A stretch of 64,000 nt of DNA from Bordetella petrii (GTDB taxonomy: Bacteria; Pseudomonadota; Gammaproteobacteria; Burkholderiales; Burkholderiaceae_B), in assembly GCF_017356245.1 (NCBI RefSeq), contig NZ_JAFMZZ010000001.1, positions 3,112,745 to 3,176,744 of the forward strand, in the 5' to 3' direction. The translations under genes and the position numbers were made by a program. Under the pieces are notes generated by a model. That model was not told the DNA's origin and did no database searches. It was given only the letters and a program-made list of their open reading frames with translations. Below, piece after piece: positions 8,091-16,859 of the stretch (the stretch's first letter is position 1; each line of letters starts with the position of its first letter).

Positions 8091-9379
8091 GCGCGCCGGA
8101 CGCCAGCCTGCAGATCACGCCCGCGGACGGCCTGCTGGACGTGCCGCGCCGCATCGTCGCGCGCGGCCTGCCGCCCGGCCCGGCGCAGGTGGCCGCCACG
8201 CTGCGGCATCCCGACGGCAGCCGCTGGCGCAGCCAGGCCGAATTCACGGTGGGCCCGGACGGCGTGCTGGACCTGGATGCCCACGCCCCCATCGGCGGCG
8301 ACTGGAGCGCGGCCGACGCCATGGCCGCCGTATGGTCGATGCGCCGCGAAACGCCGCCCGATGCGCCCGAGCTCGGCGACGAGACCGCGCCGCTGGAAAT
8401 CTCGGTCGAGGTGGCCTGCGGCACGCTGCGGCTGCAAGGCGCGTTCGTGCAGCGCTACGAGGGCGCCGGGGTCCGGCGCACCGAGCTGGCCGGCGAGGTC
8501 GTGGGCACGCTGTACACGCCTGCCACGCCCGGCCCGCACCCCGCCATCATGGTGTTCAACGGCTCGGGCGGCGGCATTCCCCGGCAACGCGCCGCGCTGT
8601 ACGCCGCGCACGGCTACCTGGCGCTGGCGCTGGGCTACTTCAAGGCGCCGGGCCGGCCCGACCATATCTCTGATACCCCGCTGGAATACTTCGAACATGC
8701 CCTGCAGTGGCTGCGCCGCGTCCATGCGCCGCGCCGCGGCTTCGTCGCGGTCACCGGCCAGTCGCGCGGCGGCGAGCTTGCGCTGCTGCTGGGCGCGCGC
8801 TTTCCCGAACTGGTGGACGCGGTCATCGCGTACGTGCCCAGTTCGGTGGTGCACGGCACGCTGCGGGCCGGCGGCCCCGGCCAGCCGCCGGACGCGCCGG
8901 TCTGGACCTGGCGGGGCCAGCCGCTGCCCAACGTCTGGCAGGGCAACCCGCGCGCCGACTGGACCGCCTTCCGGCAGGCGCCGGCCGACGGCTCGCCCGT
9001 GCGCCAGGAGCCGGCCTTCCATACCCCGCTGGCGCACGCGCCCAGCGTCGCGGCCGCGCGCATCCCGGTCGAGCGCATCGCCGGCCCCGTGATGCTGGTG
9101 TCGGGCACCGACGACGGCTTCTGGCCGTCCACGTACTACGCCGAGCAGGTGGCCGCCACGCTGCACGCGCACGGGCATGCCTGGGCGGTCGAGCACGTGC
9201 GCTGCCAGGACGCCGGCCACGCCATCGGCCTGCCCAACGTGCCCACGACCCTGATCGCCAAGCCGCACCCGGTGGCCGGGCTGGTGCTCAGCGGCGGCGG
9301 CAGCGCCGGCGCCAATGCCCGCGCCAACCAGGCCTCGTGGACCGCCGTGCAGCGCTTTCTGCGCGAGGCGGCGGCATGA
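8087..9379 (+). CDS. BAAT-family acyl-CoA thioester hydrolase / N-acyltransferase
   Basis: A 430-residue protein with an N-terminal Ig-like acyl-CoA hydrolase/BAAT domain (about 10-130: PADGLLDVPRRIVARGLPPG and the WSM box near residue 84) and a C-terminal alpha/beta-hydrolase domain (about 145-430). The nucleophile elbow is GQSRGGE with Ser226; the acid is D342 or D343 in GTDDGF and the histidine is H378 in DAGHAIG. Animal bile-acid-CoA:amino acid N-acyltransferases use Cys here; Ser favours hydrolysis of acyl-CoA, though transfer to an amine cannot be excluded. It is rare to see this family inside an ABC-importer operon. It overlaps its neighbours by 4 bases on each side. Confidence 0.85.
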   Translation: MSAPDASLQITPADGLLDVPRRIVARGLPPGPAQVAATLRHPDGSRWRSQAEFTVGPDGVLDLDAHAPIGGDWSAADAMAAVWSMRRETPPDAPELGDETAPLEISVEVACGTLRLQGAFVQRYEGAGVRRTELAGEVVGTLYTPATPGPHPAIMVFNGSGGGIPRQRAALYAAHGYLALALGYFKAPGRPDHISDTPLEYFEHALQWLRRVHAPRRGFVAVTGQSRGGELALLLGARFPELVDAVIAYVPSSVVHGTLRAGGPGQPPDAPVWTWRGQPLPNVWQGNPRADWTAFRQAPADGSPVRQEPAFHTPLAHAPSVAAARIPVERIAGPVMLVSGTDDGFWPSTYYAEQVAATLHAHGHAWAVEHVRCQDAGHAIGLPNVPTTLIAKPHPVAGLVLSGGGSAGANARANQASWTAVQRFLREAAA

Positions 9380-10194
9380 GCCCGCCGGGCCGCCCCAAGG
9401 GCGAATACCGGAGTGCGGAGCACGCAGGCTCCTCACCCGGTTTAGACCTGCACCTGCAGGCCGTGCGGCTGGTCTACCCCAGCCGGCGCGGCGACATCGA
9501 CGCCCTGGGCCCCATCGACCTGGAAGTGCGCGCGGGCGAATTCGTGGCCGTGCTGGGCCCGTCGGGCTGCGGCAAATCCACCCTGGTCAAGCTGGCCTCG
9601 GGCCTGATCGGCCCCAGTGCGGGCCAGGTGCGGCTGGGCGGGCACAACATTGCCGGCCCCAGCCGGCACGCCGGCGTGGTGTTCCAGAAGCCCAACCTGC
9701 TGCCCTGGAAAACCGTGGCGCAGAACATCCTGCTGCCGGTGCGCACGCTGGGCCTGCCCGCCGACACCGCCCCCGCGCGCATGCGCGAGCTGCTGCGGCT
9801 GGTGGGGCTGGACGGCTTTGCCGACAACTATCCGCACGAACTGTCGGGCGGCATGCAGCAGCGCGTGGGCATTGCCCGCATGCTGATGTCGGACCCCGAC
9901 CTGCTGCTGATGGACGAGCCCTTCGCCGCGCTGGACGCCCTGACGCGCGAATCGCTGACCCTGGAACTGCAGCGCATCTGGAGCCAGTCGCGCAAATCGG
10001 TGCTGTTCATTACGCACAGCATTCCCGAGGCCGTGTTCCTGGCCGACCGCATCATCGTGCTGTCGCCGCGCCCCGGCCGCATTGTCGAAGACTTCCGCCC
10101 CGCCCTGGCGCGCCCGCGCACGCCGGAAACGTTGGGCCAACCCGATTTCAACGAGGCCTGCCAGCATCTGCGGCAGCACTTCCTGCATGCCTGA
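9376..10194 (+). CDS. ABC importer ATPase, SsuB/TauB family, second system
   Basis: A 272-residue ATPase with Walker A GPSGCGKST (about 61-69), Q-loop FQKPNLLPWK, signature LSGGMQQR, Walker B LLLMDEPFAALD and switch His in FITHSIPEA. It pairs with the permease that starts inside its last codons and probably with the binding protein at 7014. The start ATG overlaps the stop of the BAAT gene (ATGA). Residues 5-19 (GRPKGEYRSAEHAGS) are not part of the ABC fold and look like a translated repeat inserted at the N-terminus; the conserved domain starts only near residue 24. Confidence 0.92.
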   Translation: MSPPGRPKGEYRSAEHAGSSPGLDLHLQAVRLVYPSRRGDIDALGPIDLEVRAGEFVAVLGPSGCGKSTLVKLASGLIGPSAGQVRLGGHNIAGPSRHAGVVFQKPNLLPWKTVAQNILLPVRTLGLPADTAPARMRELLRLVGLDGFADNYPHELSGGMQQRVGIARMLMSDPDLLLMDEPFAALDALTRESLTLELQRIWSQSRKSVLFITHSIPEAVFLADRIIVLSPRPGRIVEDFRPALARPRTPETLGQPDFNEACQHLRQHFLHA

Positions 10195-10996
10195 AACCCG
10201 CCCCCCATCGGCCGCGCGCCGGCCGCGCCTGCCCGCCCCGGTATATCCCCTGCTCAGCCTGGCCGTGCTGGTGCTGGCCTGGGACCTGGCCATCCGCGCG
10301 TTCGCCATTCCCGATTACCTGCTGCCGGCGCCCGCGGCGGTGTTCCAGGCGCTGCTGCAGGGTTTCGCCAGCGGCGCGCTGTGGCCGCACATCGGCGCCA
10401 CGCTGGCCGAAGCGCTGTACGGCTACGTGCTGGGCTGCGGCCTGGCCGTGCTGTTCGGCGCGCTGCTGGCCGAGTCGCGCACCTTCGAGCGGTTCTGCTA
10501 TCCGATTTTCATCGGCCTGCAGGCCATGCCCAAAGTGGCGCTGGGCCCCATCATCCTGGTGTGGTTCGGATTCGGCATGAGCTCGAAAGTCGTGCTGGTG
10601 GCGCTGGTGTGCTTCTTTCCCCTGTTCGTCAACACCGTCAACGGCATCAAGCGCGCCGACCCCGAACTGCTGGACGCCTGCCGCGCCTACTCGGCCAGCC
10701 GGCTGTACCTGCTGCTGCACGTGAAGATTCCCGCGGCCGCCGGCGACATTTTCTCGGGGCTGCAGATCGGCGTGTCGCTGGCCCTGATCGGCGCGGTGGT
10801 GGGCGAGTTCCTGTCGGCGCAGCGGGGGCTGGGCTACCTGATCGCCTCGGCCTCGGTCAGCATGAGCCTGGCCACCATGTTCGCGGGGGTATTCCTGCTG
10901 GCGGCCATCGGCCTGACCGGCTCGCTGCTGATGCGCCGGCTGCACCAGCGCGTGGTGTTCTGGGAAGGCGAGGCGCGCCAGCGCGACGCGTCCTGA
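10187..10996 (+). CDS. ABC importer permease, SsuC/TauC family, second system
   Basis: A 269-residue inner-membrane permease with about six hydrophobic segments and the coupling loop near RADPELLDACRAYSASRLYL. The ATG overlaps the last 8 bases of the ATPase gene. The opening IPDYLLPAPAAVFQALLQG is the conserved periplasmic entry segment of this family. It is the last gene of the long operon that starts at 631; the next gene is on the opposite strand, 46 bases away. No convincing intrinsic terminator lies between them. Confidence 0.92.
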   Translation: MPETRPPSAARRPRLPAPVYPLLSLAVLVLAWDLAIRAFAIPDYLLPAPAAVFQALLQGFASGALWPHIGATLAEALYGYVLGCGLAVLFGALLAESRTFERFCYPIFIGLQAMPKVALGPIILVWFGFGMSSKVVLVALVCFFPLFVNTVNGIKRADPELLDACRAYSASRLYLLLHVKIPAAAGDIFSGLQIGVSLALIGAVVGEFLSAQRGLGYLIASASVSMSLATMFAGVFLLAAIGLTGSLLMRRLHQRVVFWEGEARQRDAS

Positions 10997-11042
10997 CGGC
11001 GGGCGCGCCGCGTTGCTGCCTGCCTGCGCGTGGTGAACGCGC

Positions 11043-12059
11043 CTATTTGGGCAGGAAGATCTGGTCGAAGGTGCCGCCGTCGCTGAAATGCGCCTTCTGG
11101 GCCTCGCGCCAGGTGCCGAACACATCGCCCAGCTTGACCAGCTTCAGGTCGGGGAACTTGTCGCGGTACTTGGCCGCCACGTCCTTGTTGATGGGGCGAT
11201 AGTAGTTCTGCGCAATGATCTCCTGCGCTTCGGGCGTATACAGGAATTTCAGATAGGCCTCGGCGACCTTGCGCGTGCCCTTCCTGTCGACGTTGCGGTC
11301 CACAATGGCGACCGGCGGCTCGGCCAGAATGGATAGCGACGGCACGACGATATCGAACTTGTCGGGCCCCAGTTCATTCAACGCCAGAAAGGCCTCGTTT
11401 TCCCAGGCCAGCAGTACATCGCCCTGCCCGCGCTCGACGAAGGTCGTGGTCGAGCCGCGCGCGCCGGTATCCAGCACCGGCACATGCTGGTACAGCTTGC
11501 GCACGAATTCCTTCGCCTTGGCCGCGTCGCCGCCGGTGCGGTCCAGCTCGTAGGCCCAGGCGGCCAGGTAATTCCAGCGCGCCCCGCCGGACGTCTTGGG
11601 ATTCGGCGTGATCACCTCGACGCCGTCTTTCAGCAGGTCGTCCCAGTCCTTGATCTGCTTGGGATTGCCCTTGCGCACCAGGAACACAATGGTCGAGGTG
11701 TACGGCGAGCTGTTGTCCGGCAGGCGCGCCTGCCAGTCTTTGGCGATCAGGCCGCGGTCGGCGATGGCATCGATGTCGTAGGCCAGCGCCAGGGTCACGA
11801 CATCGGCATCCAGCCCGTCGATCACCGAGCGGGCCTGCTTTCCAGAGCCGCCGTGCGACTGGCGGATCGTCAGGCCAGTGCCGGTTTCTTTCTTGTACGC
11901 CGCGATGAACTTCTCGTTCACGGCGCGGTACAGCTCGCGCGTCGGGTCATAAGACACGTTCAGCAGTTCTTTGCCCGATTGCGCCAGCGCGGCGGAAACC
12001 GGCAGCGCGGCAGTGAACGCGGCCGCCAGCAAGGCGGCCAGCCAGCTTGTTTTCTTCAT
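11043..12059 (-). CDS. sbp: Periplasmic sulfate/thiosulfate-binding protein
   Basis: A 338-residue secreted protein of the Sbp/CysP family. After a signal peptide (cleavage near SAALAQ) it shows [13 protein letters not shown], the [30 protein letters not shown] segment in pieces, [16 protein letters not shown] and [13 protein letters not shown], all hallmark sulfate-binding loops. The start at 12059 gives an 8-base gap from AGGAG; an ATG two codons upstream (12065) is possible but sits too close to it. No cysTWA genes are adjacent, so it must work with a permease encoded elsewhere. A LysR-type palindrome at 12156-12176 may be the CysB-type control site. Confidence 0.92.
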   Translation of the reverse strand: MKKTSWLAALLAAAFTAALPVSAALAQSGKELLNVSYDPTRELYRAVNEKFIAAYKKETGTGLTIRQSHGGSGKQARSVIDGLDADVVTLALAYDIDAIADRGLIAKDWQARLPDNSSPYTSTIVFLVRKGNPKQIKDWDDLLKDGVEVITPNPKTSGGARWNYLAAWAYELDRTGGDAAKAKEFVRKLYQHVPVLDTGARGSTTTFVERGQGDVLLAWENEAFLALNELGPDKFDIVVPSLSILAEPPVAIVDRNVDRKGTRKVAEAYLKFLYTPEAQEIIAQNYYRPINKDVAAKYRDKFPDLKLVKLGDVFGTWREAQKAHFSDGGTFDQIFLPK

Positions 12060-12155
12060 CTTCATTTCTCCTGTTTCGGCATCGGCCAGTGTGCATGGCC
12101 TTAATTCATGGTGCAGCACGCGCCGCCGGAAACGGAAGGAATTGTTTTCTTGTTG

Positions 12156-12176
12156 CTTATGCGGACAACGCATAAG
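12156..12176. promoter_or_regulatory. Candidate LysR-type operator upstream of the sulfate-binding gene
   Basis: CTTATGCG and CGCATAAG form a perfect 8-bp inverted repeat around a 5-base centre. The outer part reads CTTAT-N11-ATAAG, i.e. the T-N11-A layout recognised by LysR-type regulators. It lies about 97-117 bases upstream of the sulfate-binding protein start on the minus strand. For sulfur genes the expected regulator is CysB or a Cbl/SsuR-like relative, encoded elsewhere. The assignment is by layout only. Confidence 0.45.
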
Positions 12177-12256
12177 GTGGGCGTCGCCCCGCGCCGCGGG
12201 CCCGCATTGCCTGGTGATCGCGGCGCTGCAACCGCACGGCTATGGGCGCCGGCGGG

Positions 12257-12712
12257 CTAGCCCTGGCTGGATGCCCGTAGCATCAGGCGGTCCAGCGCAT
12301 TGGCGAAGGCGCGCCGGTCGGCCTGGCTGAACGCGGCCGGGCCGCCGGTATCGATGCCGGCGCTGCGCAGTTCTTCCATCATGTCGCGCATCGACAGGCG
12401 TTCGCGGATGGTATCGGCGCTGTAACGTTCGCCGCGCGGGCTCAGCACCAGGGCCTGTTTTTCCAGCACCTGGGCCGCCAGGGGTATGTCGCCGGTAATC
12501 ACCAGGTCGCCGGGCCCGGCGTGCTCGACGATATAGGCGTCGGCCACGTCGAACCCGCGCGGCACCTGGACGGCGCGGATCACGGTCGATGGCGGCGTGC
12601 GCAGCATCTGGTTGGCCACCAGGGTCAGCGGCCGCTGCCAGCGCTGCGCCGCGCGAAACAAGATGTCCTTGATCACGGCGGGGCAGGCGTCGGCGTCCAC
12701 CCAGATGTGCAT
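12257..12712 (-). CDS. YaiI/YqxD (DUF188) family protein
   Basis: A 151-residue protein of the conserved YaiI/YqxD family. The N-terminal [15 protein letters not shown] block, the middle [17 protein letters not shown] block and the [26 protein letters not shown] region in order are the family signature. The fold is PIN-like with clustered acidic residues (D6, D8 and the ITGD Asp), suggesting a metal-dependent nuclease, but no function has been settled for the family that I can state. It is preceded 5 bases upstream by the short gene at 12718-12993, so the two are probably co-transcribed. Confidence 0.9.
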   Translation of the reverse strand: MHIWVDADACPAVIKDILFRAAQRWQRPLTLVANQMLRTPPSTVIRAVQVPRGFDVADAYIVEHAGPGDLVITGDIPLAAQVLEKQALVLSPRGERYSADTIRERLSMRDMMEELRSAGIDTGGPAAFSQADRRAFANALDRLMLRASSQG

Positions 12713-12717
12713 GGCCT

Positions 12718-12993
12718 TCAGCCCCGGCCCTTCAGCGCGTCTTCCAGCAAAGCATTGACCAGATCATTGACGGCCACGCCATCGGCATCCGCCCTGGCGC
12801 GCAAGGCGTCGACCAGCGGCTGGCGCAGCTTGACCGGGAAAGGCACCAGGCCGGCGGCCTGGTCCAGGCGGCGCTGCTCGCGGCGGTCGGGCACGGCGGC
12901 CGCGGCGGCGCCATAGCGGCTGGGAGCCTGGGCGGCGTTCAGCTTGCCCATCAGTTTCAGGGCTTTGTTTTTTTCGAGATCGGTCTTTTTCAT
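12718..12993 (-). CDS. Small conserved hypothetical protein, possible ribbon-helix-helix fold
   Basis: A 91-residue protein of unknown function. It is highly charged at the N-terminus ([19 protein letters not shown]), has a low-complexity Ala stretch near residue 30, and ends with [19 protein letters not shown] then [16 protein letters not shown] short strand followed by two helices with this spacing resembles ribbon-helix-helix DNA-binding proteins, but no residue proves it. It overlaps no other gene, is divergent from selD and sits immediately upstream of the YaiI-like gene. Confidence 0.7.
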   Translation of the reverse strand: MKKTDLEKNKALKLMGKLNAAQAPSRYGAAAAAVPDRREQRRLDQAAGLVPFPVKLRQPLVDALRARADADGVAVNDLVNALLEDALKGRG

Positions 12994-13028
12994 TCTGCGG
13001 CCCTGCGGGGTTTTCGGGAATGCGCAAG

Positions 13029-13097
13029 ATTACTACGGGCCGCTGCTTTAAAATCATGGCCGTCACGCTATTTCTATTTATTACTACGGAACGTTCC
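13029..13097. promoter_or_regulatory. Repeats in the selD leader
   Basis: The 10-mer ATTACTACGG occurs at 13029-13038 and 13080-13089, 51 bases apart, in the divergent promoter region of selD. The second copy runs into a perfect palindrome GGAACGTTCC (13088-13097) that abuts the selD start codon. There is no strong Shine-Dalgarno sequence otherwise, so this palindrome could affect translation. Function unknown; the repeat could be chance. Confidence 0.3.
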
Positions 13098-14132
13098 ATG
13101 GACACCCCGGTCCGCCTTACCCAGTACAGCCACGGAGCCGGGTGCGGCTGCAAGATTTCCCCCAAAGTGCTGGATGTCATCCTGGCCGGCAGCGGGGCGC
13201 AAAACCTCGACCCCCGGCTCTGGGTGGGCAACGCCTCGCGCGACGACGCCGCCGTCTACGCGCTGGACGACGCGCGCGGCGTGGTTTCCACCACCGACTT
13301 CTTCATGCCGATCGTCGACGATCCCTTCGACTTCGGCCGCATCGCCGCCACCAACGCCATCAGCGACATCTACGCCATGGGCGGCGACCCGCTGATGGCC
13401 ATCGCCATCCTGGGCTGGCCCGTCAATGTGCTGCCGCCCGAAGTGGCGCGCGAAGTGGTGCGCGGCGGCCGCGCGGCCTGCGACGCCGCCGGCATCCCCC
13501 TGGCGGGCGGGCACTCCATCGACGCGCCCGAACCCATCTTCGGGCTGGCGGTCACCGGGGTGGTGGACAAGGCCGGCCTCAAGCGCAACGACACCGCCAC
13601 GGCCGGCTGCAAGCTGTACCTGACCAAGCCGCTGGGCATCGGCATCCTGACCACCGCCGAGAAAAAATCCAGGCTGCGCGCCGAAGACACCCACCTGGCG
13701 CGCGACTGGATGTGCACGCTGAACCAGCCCGGCAGCCGCTTCGGCAAGCTGGCAGCCGTCAAGGCCATGACCGACGTCACCGGCTTCGGCCTGCTGGGCC
13801 ACCTGGTGGAAATGGCCGACGGCAGCGGCGTCAGCGCCCGCATCGCGTTCGACCAGGTGCCGCGCCTGCCGGGCATCGACCATTACCTGGCCGAAGGCTG
13901 CGTGCCGGGCGGCACCGCCCGCAACTTCGACAGCTACGGCCAGCGCATCGCCCCGCTGAGCCAGCAGCAGATCAACCTGCTGTGCGACCCGCAGACCAGC
14001 GGCGGCCTGCTGGTGGCGGTGGCGCCCGAAGGCGAAGCCGAGTTCCTGGCGGCCGCCGCCGAATCGGGCCTGAAGCTGGCCCCCATCGGCGAACTGGTCG
14101 CGCAGCAGTACTACGCGGTCGAAGTGGCCTGA
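13098..14132 (+). CDS. selD: Selenide, water dikinase (selenophosphate synthetase)
   Basis: A 344-residue SelD that makes selenophosphate from selenide and ATP in the cytoplasm. The N-terminal [17 protein letters not shown] contains the active-site Cys (C16; Sec in some organisms) and Lys19. Further family blocks are [36 protein letters not shown] and [12 protein letters not shown]. The start at 13098 is set by alignment with the usual short N-terminus; upstream in-frame ATGs at 13020 and 13056 would add unconserved residues. The stop overlaps the mnmH start (TGATG), so selenophosphate is made for tRNA selenation. No selA, selB or tRNA-Sec is visible in this window. Confidence 0.97.
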   Translation: MDTPVRLTQYSHGAGCGCKISPKVLDVILAGSGAQNLDPRLWVGNASRDDAAVYALDDARGVVSTTDFFMPIVDDPFDFGRIAATNAISDIYAMGGDPLMAIAILGWPVNVLPPEVAREVVRGGRAACDAAGIPLAGGHSIDAPEPIFGLAVTGVVDKAGLKRNDTATAGCKLYLTKPLGIGILTTAEKKSRLRAEDTHLARDWMCTLNQPGSRFGKLAAVKAMTDVTGFGLLGHLVEMADGSGVSARIAFDQVPRLPGIDHYLAEGCVPGGTARNFDSYGQRIAPLSQQQINLLCDPQTSGGLLVAVAPEGEAEFLAAAAESGLKLAPIGELVAQQYYAVEVA

Positions 14133-15250
14133 TGCGCGCCGACACCAGCAATTACCGCGAACTCTTCCTGCGCGATGTGCCGATGCTGGACACGCGCGCG
14201 CCCGTCGAGTTCGGCAAGGGCGCCTTTCCCGGCGCGGTCAACCTGCCGCTGATGGACGACGCCGAGCGGCAGCAAGTGGGCCTGTGCTACAAGCAGCGCG
14301 GCCAGGACGCGGCCATCGCCCTGGGCCACAAGCTGGTCAGCGGACCCATCAAGGCGCGGCGCGTGGCGGCGTGGGCCGAGTTCGCCCGCGCCCACCCCGA
14401 CGGCTACCTGTACTGCTTTCGCGGCGGCCTGCGCTCGCAGATCAGCCAGGCGTGGCTGAAAGACGAAGCCGGCATCGCGTATCCGCGCGTCATCGGCGGC
14501 TACAAGGCCATGCGCGGCTTCCTGCTGCAAACCATCGAAGACGCCATCGCGCAATGCGGTTTCGTGGTGCTGGGCGGCATGACCGGTACCGGCAAAACCG
14601 ACCTGCTGCGGCAGCTGGGCAACAGCCTCGACCTGGAACACCACGCCCATCACCGCGGTTCCAGTTTCGGCAAGCATGTCACCGGCCAGCCGATGCAGAT
14701 CGATTTCGACAACCGCCTGGCCATCGACATCCTGAAAAAGCGCGCCGCCGGACACGACAGGTTCGTGCTGGAAGACGAGGGCCAGGCCATCGGCTGCTGC
14801 AGCCTGCCGGTCGGCCTGTACCGGGGCATGCAGAGCTACCCCGTGGTCTGGCTGGAAGACAGCCTGGACAACCGGGTCGAGCGCATCCTGCGCGACTATG
14901 TCATCGACCTGTGCGCCGAGTTCGTCGACTTCCACGGCCGGGAACACGGTTTCGACCGGTTCGCCGAACGCCTGCGCCAGAGCCTGGACAACATCGCCCG
15001 GCGCCTGGGCGGCGAGCGCCACGGGCAGCTGGCGGGCATCATGGACTCGGCCCTGGCCGAGCAGCGACGCAGCGGCCGCGTCGATCCGCACCGCGCCTGG
15101 ATAGCAACCCTGCTGACGCAGTATTACGATCCCATGTACGCCTACCAGCGCCAGCGCAAATCACAGCGCATCGTGTTCGCCGGCAGCCAGCAGGCCGTGC
15201 TGCAATACCTGCAGGACACCGCCCGCCACGGGCCCGCCGCGGCCAAATAA
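14132..15250 (+). CDS. mnmH: tRNA 2-selenouridine synthase
   Basis: A 372-residue MnmH (SelU/YbbB). It replaces sulfur by selenium (through a geranylated intermediate) at the wobble 2-thiouridine of tRNAs for Lys, Glu and Gln. The N-terminal rhodanese domain (about 5-130) has the catalytic Cys95 in YCFRGGLRS; the C-terminal domain has a P-loop GGMTGTGKT (149-157 region) for the nucleotide. Its start overlaps the selD stop by one base, a common two-gene selenium operon. Confidence 0.96.
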   Translation: MRADTSNYRELFLRDVPMLDTRAPVEFGKGAFPGAVNLPLMDDAERQQVGLCYKQRGQDAAIALGHKLVSGPIKARRVAAWAEFARAHPDGYLYCFRGGLRSQISQAWLKDEAGIAYPRVIGGYKAMRGFLLQTIEDAIAQCGFVVLGGMTGTGKTDLLRQLGNSLDLEHHAHHRGSSFGKHVTGQPMQIDFDNRLAIDILKKRAAGHDRFVLEDEGQAIGCCSLPVGLYRGMQSYPVVWLEDSLDNRVERILRDYVIDLCAEFVDFHGREHGFDRFAERLRQSLDNIARRLGGERHGQLAGIMDSALAEQRRSGRVDPHRAWIATLLTQYYDPMYAYQRQRKSQRIVFAGSQQAVLQYLQDTARHGPAAAK

Positions 15251-15337
15251 GGGTTTTCCCTAGTGTCGACCTTGTCGATATGCGTGTGTCCGGATCGTCG
15301 CAGGTATACATCCACCACTTTGACAGGCAAACGCACC

Positions 15338-15784
15338 ATGACTACCGGAACCGTCAAGCTCCACCGCGTCCTGCGCGCCGACCCCGAACGCATCTACCGG
15401 GCCTTTCTCGAACCCGACGCCATCGCCAAATGGCTGCCGCCGTACGGATTCACCTGCCAGGTGCACCACATGGACCCGAAGGTGGGCGGCACCTTCAAAA
15501 TGTCGTTCCGCAACTTCGGCACCGGCCACAGCCATTCTTTCGGCGGCGAATACCTGGAATTGTCGCCGCACGAAAAGATCAGCTATACGGACCGGTTCGA
15601 CGACCCGAACCTGCCCGGCCAGATGCAGACCACGATTTCGCTGCGGCAGGTATCGTGCGGCACGGACGTGGACATCGTGCAGGAAGGCGTGCCCCCGGTC
15701 ATTCCCGTGGAAATGTGCTACCTGGGCTGGCAGGAATCGCTGATGCAGCTGGCCAAGCTGGTCGAGCCCACTATCCCGGACTGA
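15338..15784 (+). CDS. SRPBCC-family (AHSA1-like) protein
   Basis: A 148-residue single START/Bet v1-like domain. It begins with KLHRVLRADPERIYRAFLEPDAIAKWLPP, the typical opening of activator-of-Hsp90-ATPase-1-like proteins, and ends with the long helix YLGWQESLMQLAKLVEP. Such small proteins bind hydrophobic ligands or aid in stress; no ligand can be given. The ATG at 15338 is favoured over earlier in-frame starts because the domain begins right there. It is convergent with the hydrolase that follows, 9 bases apart. Confidence 0.88.
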   Translation: MTTGTVKLHRVLRADPERIYRAFLEPDAIAKWLPPYGFTCQVHHMDPKVGGTFKMSFRNFGTGHSHSFGGEYLELSPHEKISYTDRFDDPNLPGQMQTTISLRQVSCGTDVDIVQEGVPPVIPVEMCYLGWQESLMQLAKLVEPTIPD

Positions 15785-15793
15785 GGCAACCGC

Positions 15794-16669
15794 CTATCCG
15801 GCGCCCAGCACCTCGATGATGCGCTGGCCGATGTACTGGCCATGTGTTTCCAGCGCGAAATGGCCGGTATCCAGCAGTTCGACCACGGCATCGGGGTTGT
15901 CGCGCCGGTAGGCTTCGGCGCCGGGCGGGATGAAGAAAGGATCATTGCGCCCCCAGACGGCCAGGGTGGGCAGCCTGGCCTGCCGGAAGAACGCCTGGAA
16001 GGCCGGGTACAGCTTCAGGTTGTTGGCGTAGTCCAGGAACAGGTCGAGCTGGATTTCCTTGTTGCCCGGGCGTTCCAGCAGGGCCGCGTCCAGTGTGTAG
16101 CTTTCGGGCGCGATGCTGTCCGGGTCGGCCACCCCATGCACGTACTGCCATCGGGTGCCCTCGAAATTCAGGATGGCGTCGTGAATGGCCTGCCGGTTGG
16201 CCGGCGTGGGGTCGTTCCAGTAGGCGCGTATCGGCGCCCAGGAATCGCCCAGGCCTTCAAGATAGGCATTGCCGCTCTGCGACACCAGGCCGGTGACCCG
16301 CTCGGGGTGGGCCAGGGCCAGGCGCAGGCCGGTGGGCGCGCCGTAGTCGAAAAAGAACAGCGCGTAGCGGGCCAGGCCGAGCTCATCGACCAGCGCTTGC
16401 AGCGACCGGGCCAGATTGTCGAACGTATAGCGATAGCCGCGCTCGGCGGGCACTTCGGTAAAACCGAAGCCCGGCAGGTCGGGCGCAATGACGCGGAACT
16501 TGCGGGCCAGCTGCGGAATCAGGTTGCGGAACTGGTGCGACGAACTCGGAAAACCGTGCAGCAGCAACAGCACCGGCGCATGCGGATCGCCCGCCTCGCG
16601 GTAGAAGAAGCGCAGCCCGTCGGCATGGGCGTGGCGGCAGTGGACAAGGGTATCGGCGTGATCGGTCAT
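15794..16669 (-). CDS. Alpha/beta hydrolase with Asp nucleophile (epoxide hydrolase / haloalkane dehalogenase type)
   Basis: A 291-residue soluble hydrolase. The oxyanion motif HGFPSS is at 38-43, the nucleophile elbow FDYGAP gives Asp108 in place of Ser, the acid is D243 in GRNDPFF and the base is H270 in DTGHFALE. An Asp nucleophile with a cap domain (about 135-220) marks the epoxide hydrolase and haloalkane/fluoroacetate dehalogenase group. No Trp-Trp halide pair can be assigned with confidence, so the reaction is open. Its promoter region holds the GTAAC-N21-GTTAC palindrome shared with the hydrolase gene at 19060. Confidence 0.88.
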   Translation of the reverse strand: MTDHADTLVHCRHAHADGLRFFYREAGDPHAPVLLLLHGFPSSSHQFRNLIPQLARKFRVIAPDLPGFGFTEVPAERGYRYTFDNLARSLQALVDELGLARYALFFFDYGAPTGLRLALAHPERVTGLVSQSGNAYLEGLGDSWAPIRAYWNDPTPANRQAIHDAILNFEGTRWQYVHGVADPDSIAPESYTLDAALLERPGNKEIQLDLFLDYANNLKLYPAFQAFFRQARLPTLAVWGRNDPFFIPPGAEAYRRDNPDAVVELLDTGHFALETHGQYIGQRIIEVLGAG

Positions 16670-16747
16670 GGCGGGCCCCGGCTGGGTGAATGAAGGACAG
16701 GAATACGCAAGCCATCGAAGCTTCAGGGCCCAGTCTACGGATTTTTA

Positions 16748-16778
16748 GTAACCTGTCAACTGTATTTTTAACGGTTAC
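16748..16778. promoter_or_regulatory. GTAAC-N21-GTTAC inverted repeat upstream of the Asp-type hydrolase
   Basis: Inverted half-sites GTAACC and GGTTAC stand 31 bp end to end (N21 between GTAAC and GTTAC), 79-109 bases upstream of the hydrolase start at 16669 in an otherwise empty AT-rich stretch. On the minus strand a TTGACA hexamer (16759-16754) lies inside it. The same half-sites with identical spacing occur at 18953-18983. A shared regulator is likely. Confidence 0.5.
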
Positions 16779-16787
16779 CACTCCACG

Positions 16788-16811
16788 AAAAAAAGCCCGG
16801 CATCGCCGGGC
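16788..16811 (-). terminator. Intrinsic terminator after the ECF sigma gene
   Basis: Reading the minus strand, GCCCGGC pairs with GCCGGGC (positions 16811-16795) around a 3-base loop and is followed by seven Ts (16794-16788). It lies 49 bases past the stop of the sigma factor gene at 16860. Confidence 0.85.
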
Positions 16812-16859
16812 GGGATTCAAGCGCATGCGCTGCGCCGCTTGGCGCGGCGGCCAGCCGCG

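Noticed and set aside
13098..15250. Selenoprotein synthesis locus
   Set aside because: Only selD and mnmH are present; without selA, selB or tRNA-Sec the selenium is most simply used for tRNA modification.
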